In this document: positions 25,341-34,200 of the stretch, in pieces
Layout of the letters: every line of letters starts with the position of its first letter
How positions within the stretch are numbered: the first letter of the stretch is position 1
NCBI RefSeq assembly: GCF_901875635.1
Contig: NZ_CABFMN010000128.1
Span: 62,001 to 126,000, forward strand
Source of the DNA: Xylophilus ampelinus
Lineage (GTDB): Bacteria; Pseudomonadota; Gammaproteobacteria; Burkholderiales; Burkholderiaceae_C
Direction: 5' to 3'
Length of the DNA: 64,000 bases
The notes under the pieces: generated by a model
Told to the model about the DNA's origin: nothing
Databases searched by the model: none
Seen by the model: only the letters and a program-made list of their open reading frames with translations
Made by a program: the position numbers and the translations under genes

Positions 25341-25362
25341 GAAGGCGCCCGCAGGCGCCTTC
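25341..25362. terminator. Bidirectional hairpin terminator between SDR and GST genes
   Basis: Perfect stem GAAGGCGCC-CGCA-GGCGCCTTC between convergent genes. The run of A just before it on the plus strand gives a U-tract to transcripts from the minus strand, so it probably ends the GST transcript, and weakly the operon from the left. Confidence 0.6.
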
Positions 25363-25382
25363 ATGGCTCGGGAGCCGCCGTC

Positions 25383-25997
25383 TCAGGCGGGCCGCGTGTC
25401 GGCGAAGCTCGGGCGCTGCAGCAGCTTCTCGTGCAGGCGGTCAAGGTGCGGGAATTCGCCGCGCCAGTCGATCTCGGGGAAGCGGAAGCCGATCCAGCCC
25501 AGCGCGCAGCCCACGGCGATGTCGGACAGGCTCAGGTGGATGCCGCTGCAGAAGGGCTTGTCGCCCAGGCCCTTGGCCATGGCGGCGATGCCCTGCTCGA
25601 CCTTGGCGCGCTGGCGGTCCATCCAGGCCTGGCTGCGCTCGCCGTCGGCGCGCTTGCGCCAGGTGGCTTCCATGCGCCACAGCACGCCGGCATCCATCAC
25701 GCCGTCGGCCAGCGCTTCCCAGGTCTTGACCTCGGCGCGTTCGCGGCCCGACGCGGGAATCAGCTTGCCGACCGGCGACAGCGTGTCGAGGTACTCGACG
25801 ATCACGCGCGAGTCGAACATCGCCTCGCTGCCATCCATGATCAGGCAGGGCACCTTGCCCAGCGGGTTGGAGGTGGCGATGGTGGTCTCGTCGGACCACA
25901 CGTCCTCCTGCACGAACTGGTAGTCCAGCCGCTTCTCGGCCATGACCACGCGCACCTTGCGCACGTAGGGGCTGGCGGTCGATCCGATCAGTTTCAT
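25383..25997 (-). CDS. Glutathione S-transferase family protein
   Basis: A 204-residue cytosolic GST. The thioredoxin-like N-terminal half has MKLIGSTASPYVRKVRVVMAE with the catalytic Ser/Thr region, the cis-Pro segment NPLGKVPCLIM and the glutathione-binding pair DGSEAMFDSRVI. The helical C-terminal half includes HLSLSDIAVGCALGWI. It resembles proteobacterial YibF/YfcG-like GSTs. The reaction is not determinable; such enzymes often act on disulfides or in stress protection. Convergent with the SDR operon; divergent from purB across about 210 bp. Confidence 0.92.
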   Translation of the reverse strand: MKLIGSTASPYVRKVRVVMAEKRLDYQFVQEDVWSDETTIATSNPLGKVPCLIMDGSEAMFDSRVIVEYLDTLSPVGKLIPASGRERAEVKTWEALADGVMDAGVLWRMEATWRKRADGERSQAWMDRQRAKVEQGIAAMAKGLGDKPFCSGIHLSLSDIAVGCALGWIGFRFPEIDWRGEFPHLDRLHEKLLQRPSFADTRPA

Positions 25998-26120
25998 TGC
26001 GGGCGAGTCCCTCGGAATTTGGTTCTTGGCGCCCCGGGAGGGCCGGGCGCCAGCCCGCCCCCGGGGTCAAGGCGAGTGGCCGGAAGCCGGGTCGCCTTGG
26101 GAGTAGCGCTTTGATTCTAG

Positions 26121-27590
<1,470 letters not shown>

Positions 27591-27600
27591 GCCCGTCTCT

Positions 27601-27665
27601 TTTCCAAGCAAAGCCGGCCTGCAGCGCCCGCCCCGCGGGCGCGATGCGCTACTAAAACGATAGCA
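27601..27665 (-). repeat. Dispersed double-hairpin repeat, copy 4 (inverted)
   Basis: The only copy in the opposite orientation: TTTCCAAGCAAAGCCGGCCTGCAGCGCCCG on the plus strand is read in two pieces as the reverse of the consensus tail, ending in ACGATAGCA. It lies between purB and yaeQ. Confidence 0.75.
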
Positions 27666-27673
27666 AAACCACC

Positions 27674-28234
27674 GTGGCGCTCAAATCCACCATCTTCAAG
27701 GCCAACGTGGCCGTGGCCGACATCGACCACGGCTACTACGCCGACCACGCGCTGACCCTGGCGCGCCACCCCAGCGAGACCGACGAGCGGATGATGATCC
27801 GCCTCGTGGCGCTGGCGCTCAACGCGCACCAGCTGCAGGACACCTGCGGCGGCGACGGCACGCTGGCCTTCGGCGCGGGGCTGTCGGACCCCGACGAGCC
27901 CGATGTGTGGCTGCGCGACTTCACCGGCCGCGCGCGCCTGTGGATCGAGGTCGGCCAGCCCGAGGACAAGCCGGTCATCAAGGCCTGCGGCAAGGCCGAC
28001 CAGGTGATCGTGTATGCCTTCGCCCACTCGGCCGACATCTGGTGGCGCGGCATGGAAACCAAGCTGTCGCGGCCGCAGAACCTGCAGGTCTGGCGCATCC
28101 CGACGGCTGCCTCGCAGCAACTCGCCACGCTGGCCCAGCGCAGCATGCAGCTGCAGGCCACGGTGCAGGAAGGCGCGCTGATGCTCGGCGACGGCAGCAA
28201 CACGGTCGACATCGAGCCGCTGCGCTGGAAGTAA
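27674..28234 (+). CDS. yaeQ: YaeQ family protein
   Basis: A 186-residue protein with a GTG start at 27674, beginning MALKSTIFKANVAVADIDHGYYADH. Conserved YaeQ segments include LARHPSETDERMMIRLVALAL, DEPDVWLRDFTGRARLWIEVGQP and KACGKADQVIVYAF. The fold is related to PD-(D/E)XK nucleases: the segment with Glu in WIEVGQP and the downstream KACGKA Lys fits that core, but activity has not been shown to my knowledge. YaeQ suppresses loss of RfaH in E. coli by an unknown route. It follows purB after a repeat, probably as a separate transcript. Confidence 0.95.
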   Translation: MALKSTIFKANVAVADIDHGYYADHALTLARHPSETDERMMIRLVALALNAHQLQDTCGGDGTLAFGAGLSDPDEPDVWLRDFTGRARLWIEVGQPEDKPVIKACGKADQVIVYAFAHSADIWWRGMETKLSRPQNLQVWRIPTAASQQLATLAQRSMQLQATVQEGALMLGDGSNTVDIEPLRWK

Positions 28235-28251
28235 GGGCGGCGCCTGGCTTC

Positions 28252-28557
28252 TCAGGCCCCCGGCATCGCTGCGCCGCACTGCCAGCAGCGCTCGAAGCCA
28301 CCTTCGACGAATTCGCCGCAGACGCAGTGCCATTGGCGCTGCGGCGGGTGCTGCAGTGCATGCAGCAAACGCCGCGCGCGCTCGAGCTGCGCGTCGTCGT
28401 CGATCCAGATCTCGGGCAGGCACTGGTCCGGCGGCAGCTGGCCGGCCACGGCGCACAGGAACTCGCGCTGCACCGAGGCACCCACCCCCTCGCTGCGCAG
28501 CACGTCGGCCCACAGCGTCGCGATCGCGAGGTTGGGGGCCTGGGCGAGGCGGCGCAT
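28252..28557 (-). CDS. DUF2007-like protein with C-terminal zinc ribbon
   Basis: About 101 residues. The N-terminal half (MRRLAQAPNLAIATLWADVLRSEGV in two parts, then REFLCAVAGQLPPDQCLPEIWI) has the layout of DUF2007, a ferredoxin-like putative signal-transducing domain. The C-terminal half carries two CxxC-type pairs, WHCVCGEF and RCWQCGAAMPG, forming a likely zinc ribbon. It lies 17 bp downstream of the DUF3717-DUF1289 gene on the same strand. Function unknown. Start at 28557 is the only in-frame ATG. Confidence 0.75.
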   Translation of the reverse strand: MRRLAQAPNLAIATLWADVLRSEGVGASVQREFLCAVAGQLPPDQCLPEIWIDDDAQLERARRLLHALQHPPQRQWHCVCGEFVEGGFERCWQCGAAMPGA

Positions 28558-28574
28558 GCGACAGCGCGTTGTTG

Positions 28575-29042
28575 TCAGGCGGGGGGCGCCTCGGGATCGG
28601 CCCCGGGGCTGGGGTCGGCCGGCGCGGCATCGGCCTCGCGGGCCCGCTCGGCGTAGCGGTTGAAGCGCCAGGCCGTGTCTTCCATCGTGATGCGGCGCCA
28701 GGTCTGGCGCTTTTCGGCAGGCGTCATGGCGGGCCAGTGTTGCACCTCGTCGAAGCTGCGTCCACAGCCCTTGCACTCGTCGTCGCCCTGGCTGGTGGAG
28801 CAGATGGCGATGCAGGGCGTGTCGGGCGTGGTCTCGTACCAGCCGAGCCAGGCGGCCCAGGCCTTGGCGGGGAAGCCGACCTCGTCGACCTCGTCCTCGC
28901 GGTAGAACACCATGAGCGCGTACACCTCGGCCAGCGCCCGCACCTCGGGCGCGAGCGTGACGCCGTCGGGCGAGGGTTTCTTCTCGCGCCAGAAGTTGAT
29001 GGCGGCCTCGATGTCGGTGATGTGGATGGCGGCCATGGGCAA
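28575..29042 (-). CDS. DUF3717-DUF1289 fusion protein
   Basis: A 155-residue protein. Residues 3-60 match DUF3717 (AAIHITDIEAAINFWREKK, VRALAEVYALMVFY), a short Burkholderiales domain. Residues about 80-120 match DUF1289, a four-Cys Fe-S or zinc motif (TPCIAICSTSQGDDECKGCG, RSFDEVQHWPAMTP). The C-terminus is an Ala/Pro-rich tail. DUF1289 proteins are small and usually stand alone, so the joining of two domains here is notable, although I believe it recurs in relatives. The start could be 29042 or the ATG two codons later (29036). Confidence 0.8.
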   Translation of the reverse strand: MPMAAIHITDIEAAINFWREKKPSPDGVTLAPEVRALAEVYALMVFYREDEVDEVGFPAKAWAAWLGWYETTPDTPCIAICSTSQGDDECKGCGRSFDEVQHWPAMTPAEKRQTWRRITMEDTAWRFNRYAERAREADAAPADPSPGADPEAPPA

Positions 29043-29130
29043 GCGTGTCTCTCGGCGGGCCGGGGATGATAGTGCGCGCTCTGCAAGGCGGATGTCGGAC
29101 CAATGCCCCGCGGATGCCCAAGGGAATGGA

Positions 29131-29194
29131 TGCTATGAAAACAATAGCTACATGCGCAGAAACCACGCGCGTTTCGAGGCCATTCTTCTTGAAA
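29131..29194 (+). repeat. Dispersed double-hairpin repeat, copy 5
   Basis: TGCTATGAAAACAATAGCT left hairpin, degenerate middle, tail ATTCTTCTTGAAA. It lies between the DUF3717 gene and the riboswitch. Confidence 0.7.
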
Positions 29195-29248
29195 GACCGC
29201 GTTGCCGAGGTTGTCAGAACCGAAACGCGGGTGCTCTAATCGCGGCCA

Positions 29249-29385
29249 CGAAGGGGAGTAGCTCCCGCCCGTTGTCCACGCGACGGGTATCGCCAGGTCG
29301 TCAATACGAAGCAGATAACACTTCCGGCCTGTCGGGCGACGCGCGTCGCGCAGACGAGCAGCGCGCACGCCGAGCAAGACCTTCG
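29249..29385 (+). promoter_or_regulatory. yybP-ykoY manganese riboswitch controlling terC
   Basis: The family's conserved 5' core AAGGGGAGTAGCTCCCG (29251-29267), the L3 loop sequence CGTCAATACG (29299-29308) and the 3' GCAAGACCTTCG (29374-29385) are all present in order. The P1 helix pairs CGAAGG (29249-29254) with CCTTCG (29380-29385). Downstream TCGAAGG (29407-29413) can pair with CCTTCGA (29380-29386), giving an alternative hairpin that would compete with P1. Members of this class bind Mn2+ and switch on TerC/MntP/P-type exporters, consistent with the terC gene 128 bp downstream. Confidence 0.9.
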
Positions 29386-29512
29386 ATTTGAATCCCCAAG
29401 GTTCGGTCGAAGGCTTGATGACAGATCCCCCGGAACACCCGGCGCTTCAGTCTCACGTCGTTCCGACCGCCACCGGCCGGAATGAATCGAAACGCACTGG
29501 AGTGTTCTGCAC

Positions 29513-30250
29513 ATGGAACTGTTTTCTGCGCAGTGGCTGTCGGCCCTGCTTGCCATCATCCTGATCGATCTCGTCCTCGCGGGCGACAACGCGATCGTCA
29601 TTGCGCTGGCCGCACGCGGCCTGCCTTCGCACCTGCAGAAGAAGGCCATCGTCTGGGGCACCGTGGGCGCCATCGTCGTGCGCTCGGTCATGACGATCGG
29701 CGTGGTGTGGCTGCTCAAGATCCCCGGCCTGATGCTGGTGGGCGGCCTGGGCCTGCTGTACATCGCCTGGAAGTTGCTGGCCGACACGCATTCGGACGAG
29801 GAGAGCCACGGCCCCGGCGCCACCACTTTCCTGGGCGCGATGAAGACCATCGTGATCGCCGATGCGCTGATGGGCATCGACAACGTGCTGGGCGTGGCCG
29901 GCGCCGCGCACGGCGACTTCACGCTGGTGGTGCTGGGCCTGCTGATCAGCGTGCCGATCGTGGTCTTCGGCAGCACGCTGGTGCTCAAGCTGGTGCAGCG
30001 CTTCCCGGTGATCATCCAGCTGGGTGCCGCGGTGCTCGCCTTCACGGCCGGCAAGATGATCGTCAACGAGAAGCTGCTGGCCCCCTGGTTCGCGGGCGAG
30101 GCACCGGCCAACCAGGCCGCCTACTGGGGCGTGTGCGTGCTGGCCATCATCGGCGTGCTCACGGCCGGCTGGCTCACCAACCGCCGCAAGCCGGGCTCGG
30201 AGCGCATCGAGCAGGCGGAAGTGGCAGCACGGGTGAACCCGATTGACTGA
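29513..30250 (+). CDS. TerC-family integral membrane protein, putative Mn2+ exporter
   Basis: A 245-residue protein with about seven membrane helices. The two half-repeats each carry the family's acidic membrane motif: DLVLAGDNAIVIALAAR and ADALMGIDNVLGVAGAAHG. The cytoplasmic loop DTHSDEESHGPG separates them. TerC/Alx-type proteins export Mn2+, and this gene sits behind a Mn-responsive riboswitch, so metal homeostasis is a well-supported inference. It is followed at 50 bp by a conserved hypothetical gene with which it probably forms a transcript ending at the hairpin at 30812. A second terC paralogue lies at 53.5 kb without such a riboswitch. Confidence 0.93.
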   Translation: MELFSAQWLSALLAIILIDLVLAGDNAIVIALAARGLPSHLQKKAIVWGTVGAIVVRSVMTIGVVWLLKIPGLMLVGGLGLLYIAWKLLADTHSDEESHGPGATTFLGAMKTIVIADALMGIDNVLGVAGAAHGDFTLVVLGLLISVPIVVFGSTLVLKLVQRFPVIIQLGAAVLAFTAGKMIVNEKLLAPWFAGEAPANQAAYWGVCVLAIIGVLTAGWLTNRRKPGSERIEQAEVAARVNPID

Positions 30251-30300
30251 TTCCGCATCCCACGTTTTCATCCACTGACTGACGGAAGAAGGAGCGCCCC

Positions 30301-30765
30301 ATGGACAAGATCATTCTCTATGTCGACGACGCGGCCTACGCGCGCGAGCATCTGCAGCGGCTCACGCCGGCGGCAGACAGCACGGCGGCGCGGCACTGGG
30401 TCCTGGTGGCCTGCGCTCCGCGCATGACGCACCGCATCAGCAAGTGGGTCAGCCACAGCGCCCGCGAGAACTGGCGCGCCAAGTGGTTCGCCCGCGCACA
30501 GGAGGCGCTGGTGCCGGCACTCCAGCACGGTGGCGCGACGGTGACGGCGGTGCTCGCCAAGGGCCCGCTGACCGAGCTCACGCAACGCCTCCAGCTGGAG
30601 CACGGCACGGCCCAGGTGGTCGACGCGCGCCGACCGAAGGTGGGTGTCGACATGGAACCGGTGATGCACGGCAAGACGCCGGCCGGCCAGTCGGGCTGGG
30701 CCCTGCCCGGTGCCGTGATGGGCATGGGCGCGCTGCTCGTGCTGGCGAACGAACTGGCCGAGTGA
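30301..30765 (+). CDS. Conserved hypothetical protein downstream of terC
   Basis: A 154-residue protein, MDKIILYVDDAAYAREHL at the N-terminus, then a mixed alpha/beta stretch with WVLVACAPRMTHRISKWVS, and a C-terminal hydrophobic segment GWALPGAVMGMGALLVLANEL. The beginning resembles universal-stress or flavodoxin-like folds in general layout, without a diagnostic nucleotide-binding motif. A strong ribosome-binding site AAGGAG lies 6 bp before the ATG. Its position within the Mn-riboswitch transcript suggests a link to metal stress, but I do not recognise the family. Confidence 0.8.
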   Translation: MDKIILYVDDAAYAREHLQRLTPAADSTAARHWVLVACAPRMTHRISKWVSHSARENWRAKWFARAQEALVPALQHGGATVTAVLAKGPLTELTQRLQLEHGTAQVVDARRPKVGVDMEPVMHGKTPAGQSGWALPGAVMGMGALLVLANELAE

Positions 30766-30811
30766 GCCGATGAACCACCGCGTGCGCCACCGGCGCGCGC
30801 TGCTGTCGCAC

Positions 30812-30847
30812 ACGCCGCAGGGCCACGCGCCCTGCGGCGTTTTTCTT
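30812..30847 (+). terminator. Rho-independent terminator of the terC transcript
   Basis: Strong stem ACGCCGCAGGG-CCACG-CGCCCTGCGGCGT followed by TTTTTCTTT. Located 47 bp after the hypothetical gene's stop. Confidence 0.9.
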
Positions 30848-30892
30848 TGCGCAAGCTCACTCCCGCCGTCGCCGCGGCGCTATGCTGGCGCC

Positions 30893-31246
30893 ATGCGACT
30901 GATCCTCAAATGGCTCCTGAGCGCGCTGGCCCTGCTGGCGGTGTCGTACCTCTACAGTGGCGTGCAGGTCACCACCTTCACCCACGCGCTGATCGCAGCC
31001 GCGGTGATCGGCCTGCTCAACATGGTGGTGCGGCCGGTGCTCGTGGTGCTGACGCTGCCCGTCACCATCGTCACGCTGGGCCTGTTCCTCTTCGTCATCA
31101 ACGCGCTGCTCTTCTGGGCCGCCTCGGGCCTCCTGAGCGGCTTTCACGTCAGCGGCTTCCTGGCGGCGCTGATCGGTTCGCTGCTGTACTCGCTGCTGGG
31201 CGTGGTGATCGAGTCGGCGCTGGGCGGCCTGTTCGCCCGGCGCTGA
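30893..31246 (+). CDS. Phage-holin-4 superfamily / YvlD-like membrane protein
   Basis: A 117-residue protein with four predicted membrane helices: LILKWLLSALALLAVSYLY, LIAAAVIGLLNMVVRPVLVV, LPVTIVTLGLFLFVINALLFW and the last FLAALIGSLLYSLLGVVIES. The LNMVVRPVLxxLTLPxTIxTLGLF pattern identifies the YvlD/mycobacteriophage-holin-like DUF (PF04020). Despite the family name it is a chromosomal housekeeping-type membrane protein; function unclear. Convergent with the NRPS gene, 13 bp away. Confidence 0.9.
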   Translation: MRLILKWLLSALALLAVSYLYSGVQVTTFTHALIAAAVIGLLNMVVRPVLVVLTLPVTIVTLGLFLFVINALLFWAASGLLSGFHVSGFLAALIGSLLYSLLGVVIESALGGLFARR

Positions 31247-31259
31247 CACGCCGGCCCGG

Positions 31260-34200
31260 TCAGGCCGGCTGGGTGCTCTGCGGCCGCGCGATCTGGCGCA
31301 TCGTCTCGAAGAGCAGGCGTCGCGGCGCCACGCGCCAGCCCAGGCGCTCCTCGATGGCCAGCACCGCGCGCATGGCCAGCAGCGAATGGCCGCCGAGGTC
31401 GAAGAAGTTGTCGCCCGGGCTCACGTCCTCCACCCCCAGCAGCTCGCGCCAGATGGCGGCGACCACGGCCTCTTCCTCGGTGGCCGGTGCCGCCGCCGTG
31501 CGGCCACGGCCTTCGGCGGGCGCCGGCGAGGGTGCCGGCAGCGAAGCGCGATCGATCTTTCCGTTGGGCAGCAGCGGCAGCGCGGGGAGCGGCACGACGT
31601 GCTGCGGGACCATGTACTCCGGCAGCCGCAGGCGCAGATGCTCGCGCAGCGCCGAGGCATCGGCCTGCGGGCCCACGCGCAGCACGGCGTAGGCCACGAG
31701 GCGCACGTCTTCCTCGCGTTCGCTGCGCGTGACAACCACGCACTGCGCCACGGCGGGATGCTCCTGGAGCACCGACTCGATCTCGCCCAGCTCGATGCGA
31801 AAGCCCCGGACTTTCACCTGGTGGTCCATGCGCCCGAGGTGCTCCAACTGGCCGTCGTGGCGCCAGCGGCACCGGTCGCCCGTGCGGTACAGCCGCGCGC
31901 CGGCCGGCCCGCCCAGGCGATCGGGCACGAAGCGCTCGGCCGTGAGGGCATCGCGCCCGTGGTAGCCCACGGCCACGCCCGCACCGCCGATGAAGGCCTC
32001 GCCCGGCACGCCAATGGGGCAAGGACGCCCCTGCGGGTCGAGCACATGCACCTGCGTGTTGGCGATCGGCCGGCCGATCGCGATGCCGGCGCGCGGATCG
32101 CGGACCTGCCAGCAGGTGGACCACACCGTGGTCTCCGTCGGGCCGTACATGTTCCACAGCGCGCCGCAGCTGGCAAGCAGGCGCTCGGCCAGCGCGGCCG
32201 GCAGCGGCTCGCCGCCGACCAGCGCGCGGAAACCCGGCCCGCCGGTCCAGCCGGCATCCAGCAGCGCCCGCCAGGCCGAGGGCGTGGCCTGCATGGCCGT
32301 GATCTCGTGGCGCAGGATCAAGAGGGCCAGCTGCCGCGGGTCCTGGACCTCCTCGCGGCTGGCGATCACCGCCTGTGCCCCGACCGCCAGGGGCAACAGC
32401 AGCTCCAGCACGGCGATGTCGAAGGACAGAGTGGTGACGGCCAGCAGCCGGTCGCCGGAATGCAGGCCCGGCGTATGCGCCATGCTGTCCAGAAAATTGA
32501 CCACCGCGCGGTGCGGCACCGCCACTCCTTTCGGGCGGCCGGTGGAGCCGGAGGTGTAGATGAGGTAGGCCGCGTCCTCGGGGCGGGCATCGAGCACGTC
32601 GTCCGGCACCAGCGGGCCTGCCTCGTCCGCGGTGGAGAAAGCCGGCGACGCGATGTCGATCGTCGGCACGCCGGGCGCCCAGGCGGGGGCGCCGGCACTG
32701 CCGCCGGCGGTGACAAGCGCCGTCGGCTGCGCGTCGGCCACCATGTGGGCGAGGCGCTCGAACGGAAAGGCCTGATCGAGCGGGACATAGGCCGCGCCGG
32801 CCTTGAGCACGCCGAGCATGGCGACCACCATGAATACGTCGCGCGGACCGCACAGCCCCACGCGGTGGCCGCGCGCGATGCCACGGCTGCGCAACGCCCG
32901 CGCGAGGGCATTGGAGCGCGCATCGAGTTCGCCGAAGCACAGCTGCCGGCCTTGCGCATCGATCAGGGCGACCTCGTCGCGCCGGGCCCGGGCACCGATT
33001 TCCAGATGGGTGTGGACCAGAGGCCACGCCGGCAGCGGCACGGTCGCGCCCTGCCAGCGCGCCGTCAGCGCCTGCTCCGCGGGAGAGATGCCGTCGAGGG
33101 CCGAGATCGGCAGGGCCTCTTCGGCCTGTAGCAGCCCCTGCAGCAGCGTCAGGTAGTTGTCGAGCAGCCGCTGCGCCGTGGCCGGCAGGAAGAGCTCGGT
33201 GGCGTACTCGATGTGGATGCGGTGCCCGAACTCGGGGTCGACGTGCAGCGAGAGATCGAACTGTGCCGCCGTGCGGTCGAGTTCGAATTCCTCGTAGCGG
33301 AAGGGAACGGCGGGCAGCGAGCCCAGCGGTGCGTTGACGACGTTGAAGAGCACCCGCACCAGGCCGTCGGGCTGACGGACGCGGCCCTGGTCCAGGGCCT
33401 CGACCAGTTCGTCGAACGGCATGTCCTGGTGGGCGAAGGCATCGAGCGCCGTGCGGCGCGCGCGCTGCAACAGTTCGCCCACCGCCGGATCGCCCGAGAG
33501 GTCGGTGCGCAGCACCAGCGTGTTGACCAGCGTACCTACCAACGATTCGGCGACCAGCGCATGCCGGTTGGCGACCGGGACGCCAACCGCCACGTCGAGT
33601 ACCCCGGCCTGGCGCGACAACAGCAGCTGGAAGGCCGCGAGCAACACCACGAAGGGCGTGGCCTGCGCCCGCACCGCCGCCGCCTGAACCGCCGCCCGCA
33701 ACTGCGGCGAAAGCGGTACCGAGACCTTGCTCCCGCGAAAACTGGGTCGTGCGGGCCGCGGAAAATCGGTGGGCAGCAGCAGCGGCTGCAGTGACGCCAG
33801 GCGGGCCAACCAGTAGTCCCGTTGGGCGGCGCGCCGTTCGACCTGCGCCGGCGCGTGCTGGTGCAGGGCGTGATCGGCGTACTGGACGGGCAGGGCGGGC
33901 AGCTGTGGCGACTCGCCGGCGGCCCAGGCCGCCTCGCACAGGAACAGTTCGCGCAGCAGCACCATCAACGACCAGTTGTCGGTGATGGCATGGTGCTGCG
34001 ACCAAAGGAAGGCATGGTCGTCGTTGTCCAGGCGCACCAGCGTGGCCCGGTGCAACGGCGCCTGCCGCAGGTCGAAGGGCATCGCGGCGCGCTCGCTCAG
34101 CAGCGCCCGCGCGACCGCCTCGCGCTCGTGCGGCGGCGTGCTGCCCAGGTCGATGTGCTCGAAAGGCACCGGGGCGGACGGCTCGACGACCTGCATGACC

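Larger units (their letters stand above)
29043..29512. other. Long regulatory gap upstream of terC
   Basis: This 470-bp gap holds, in order, a copy of the dispersed repeat (29131-29194), a yybP-ykoY riboswitch (29249-29385) and a putative expression platform to about 29450. The frame at 29128 beginning MKTIATCAETT is only the repeat read through and was not annotated as a gene. Confidence 0.7.

Noticed and set aside
29128..29239. Short frame beginning MDAMKTIATCAETT
   Set aside because: It is repeat copy 5 read through; no ribosome-binding site and no conserved domain.
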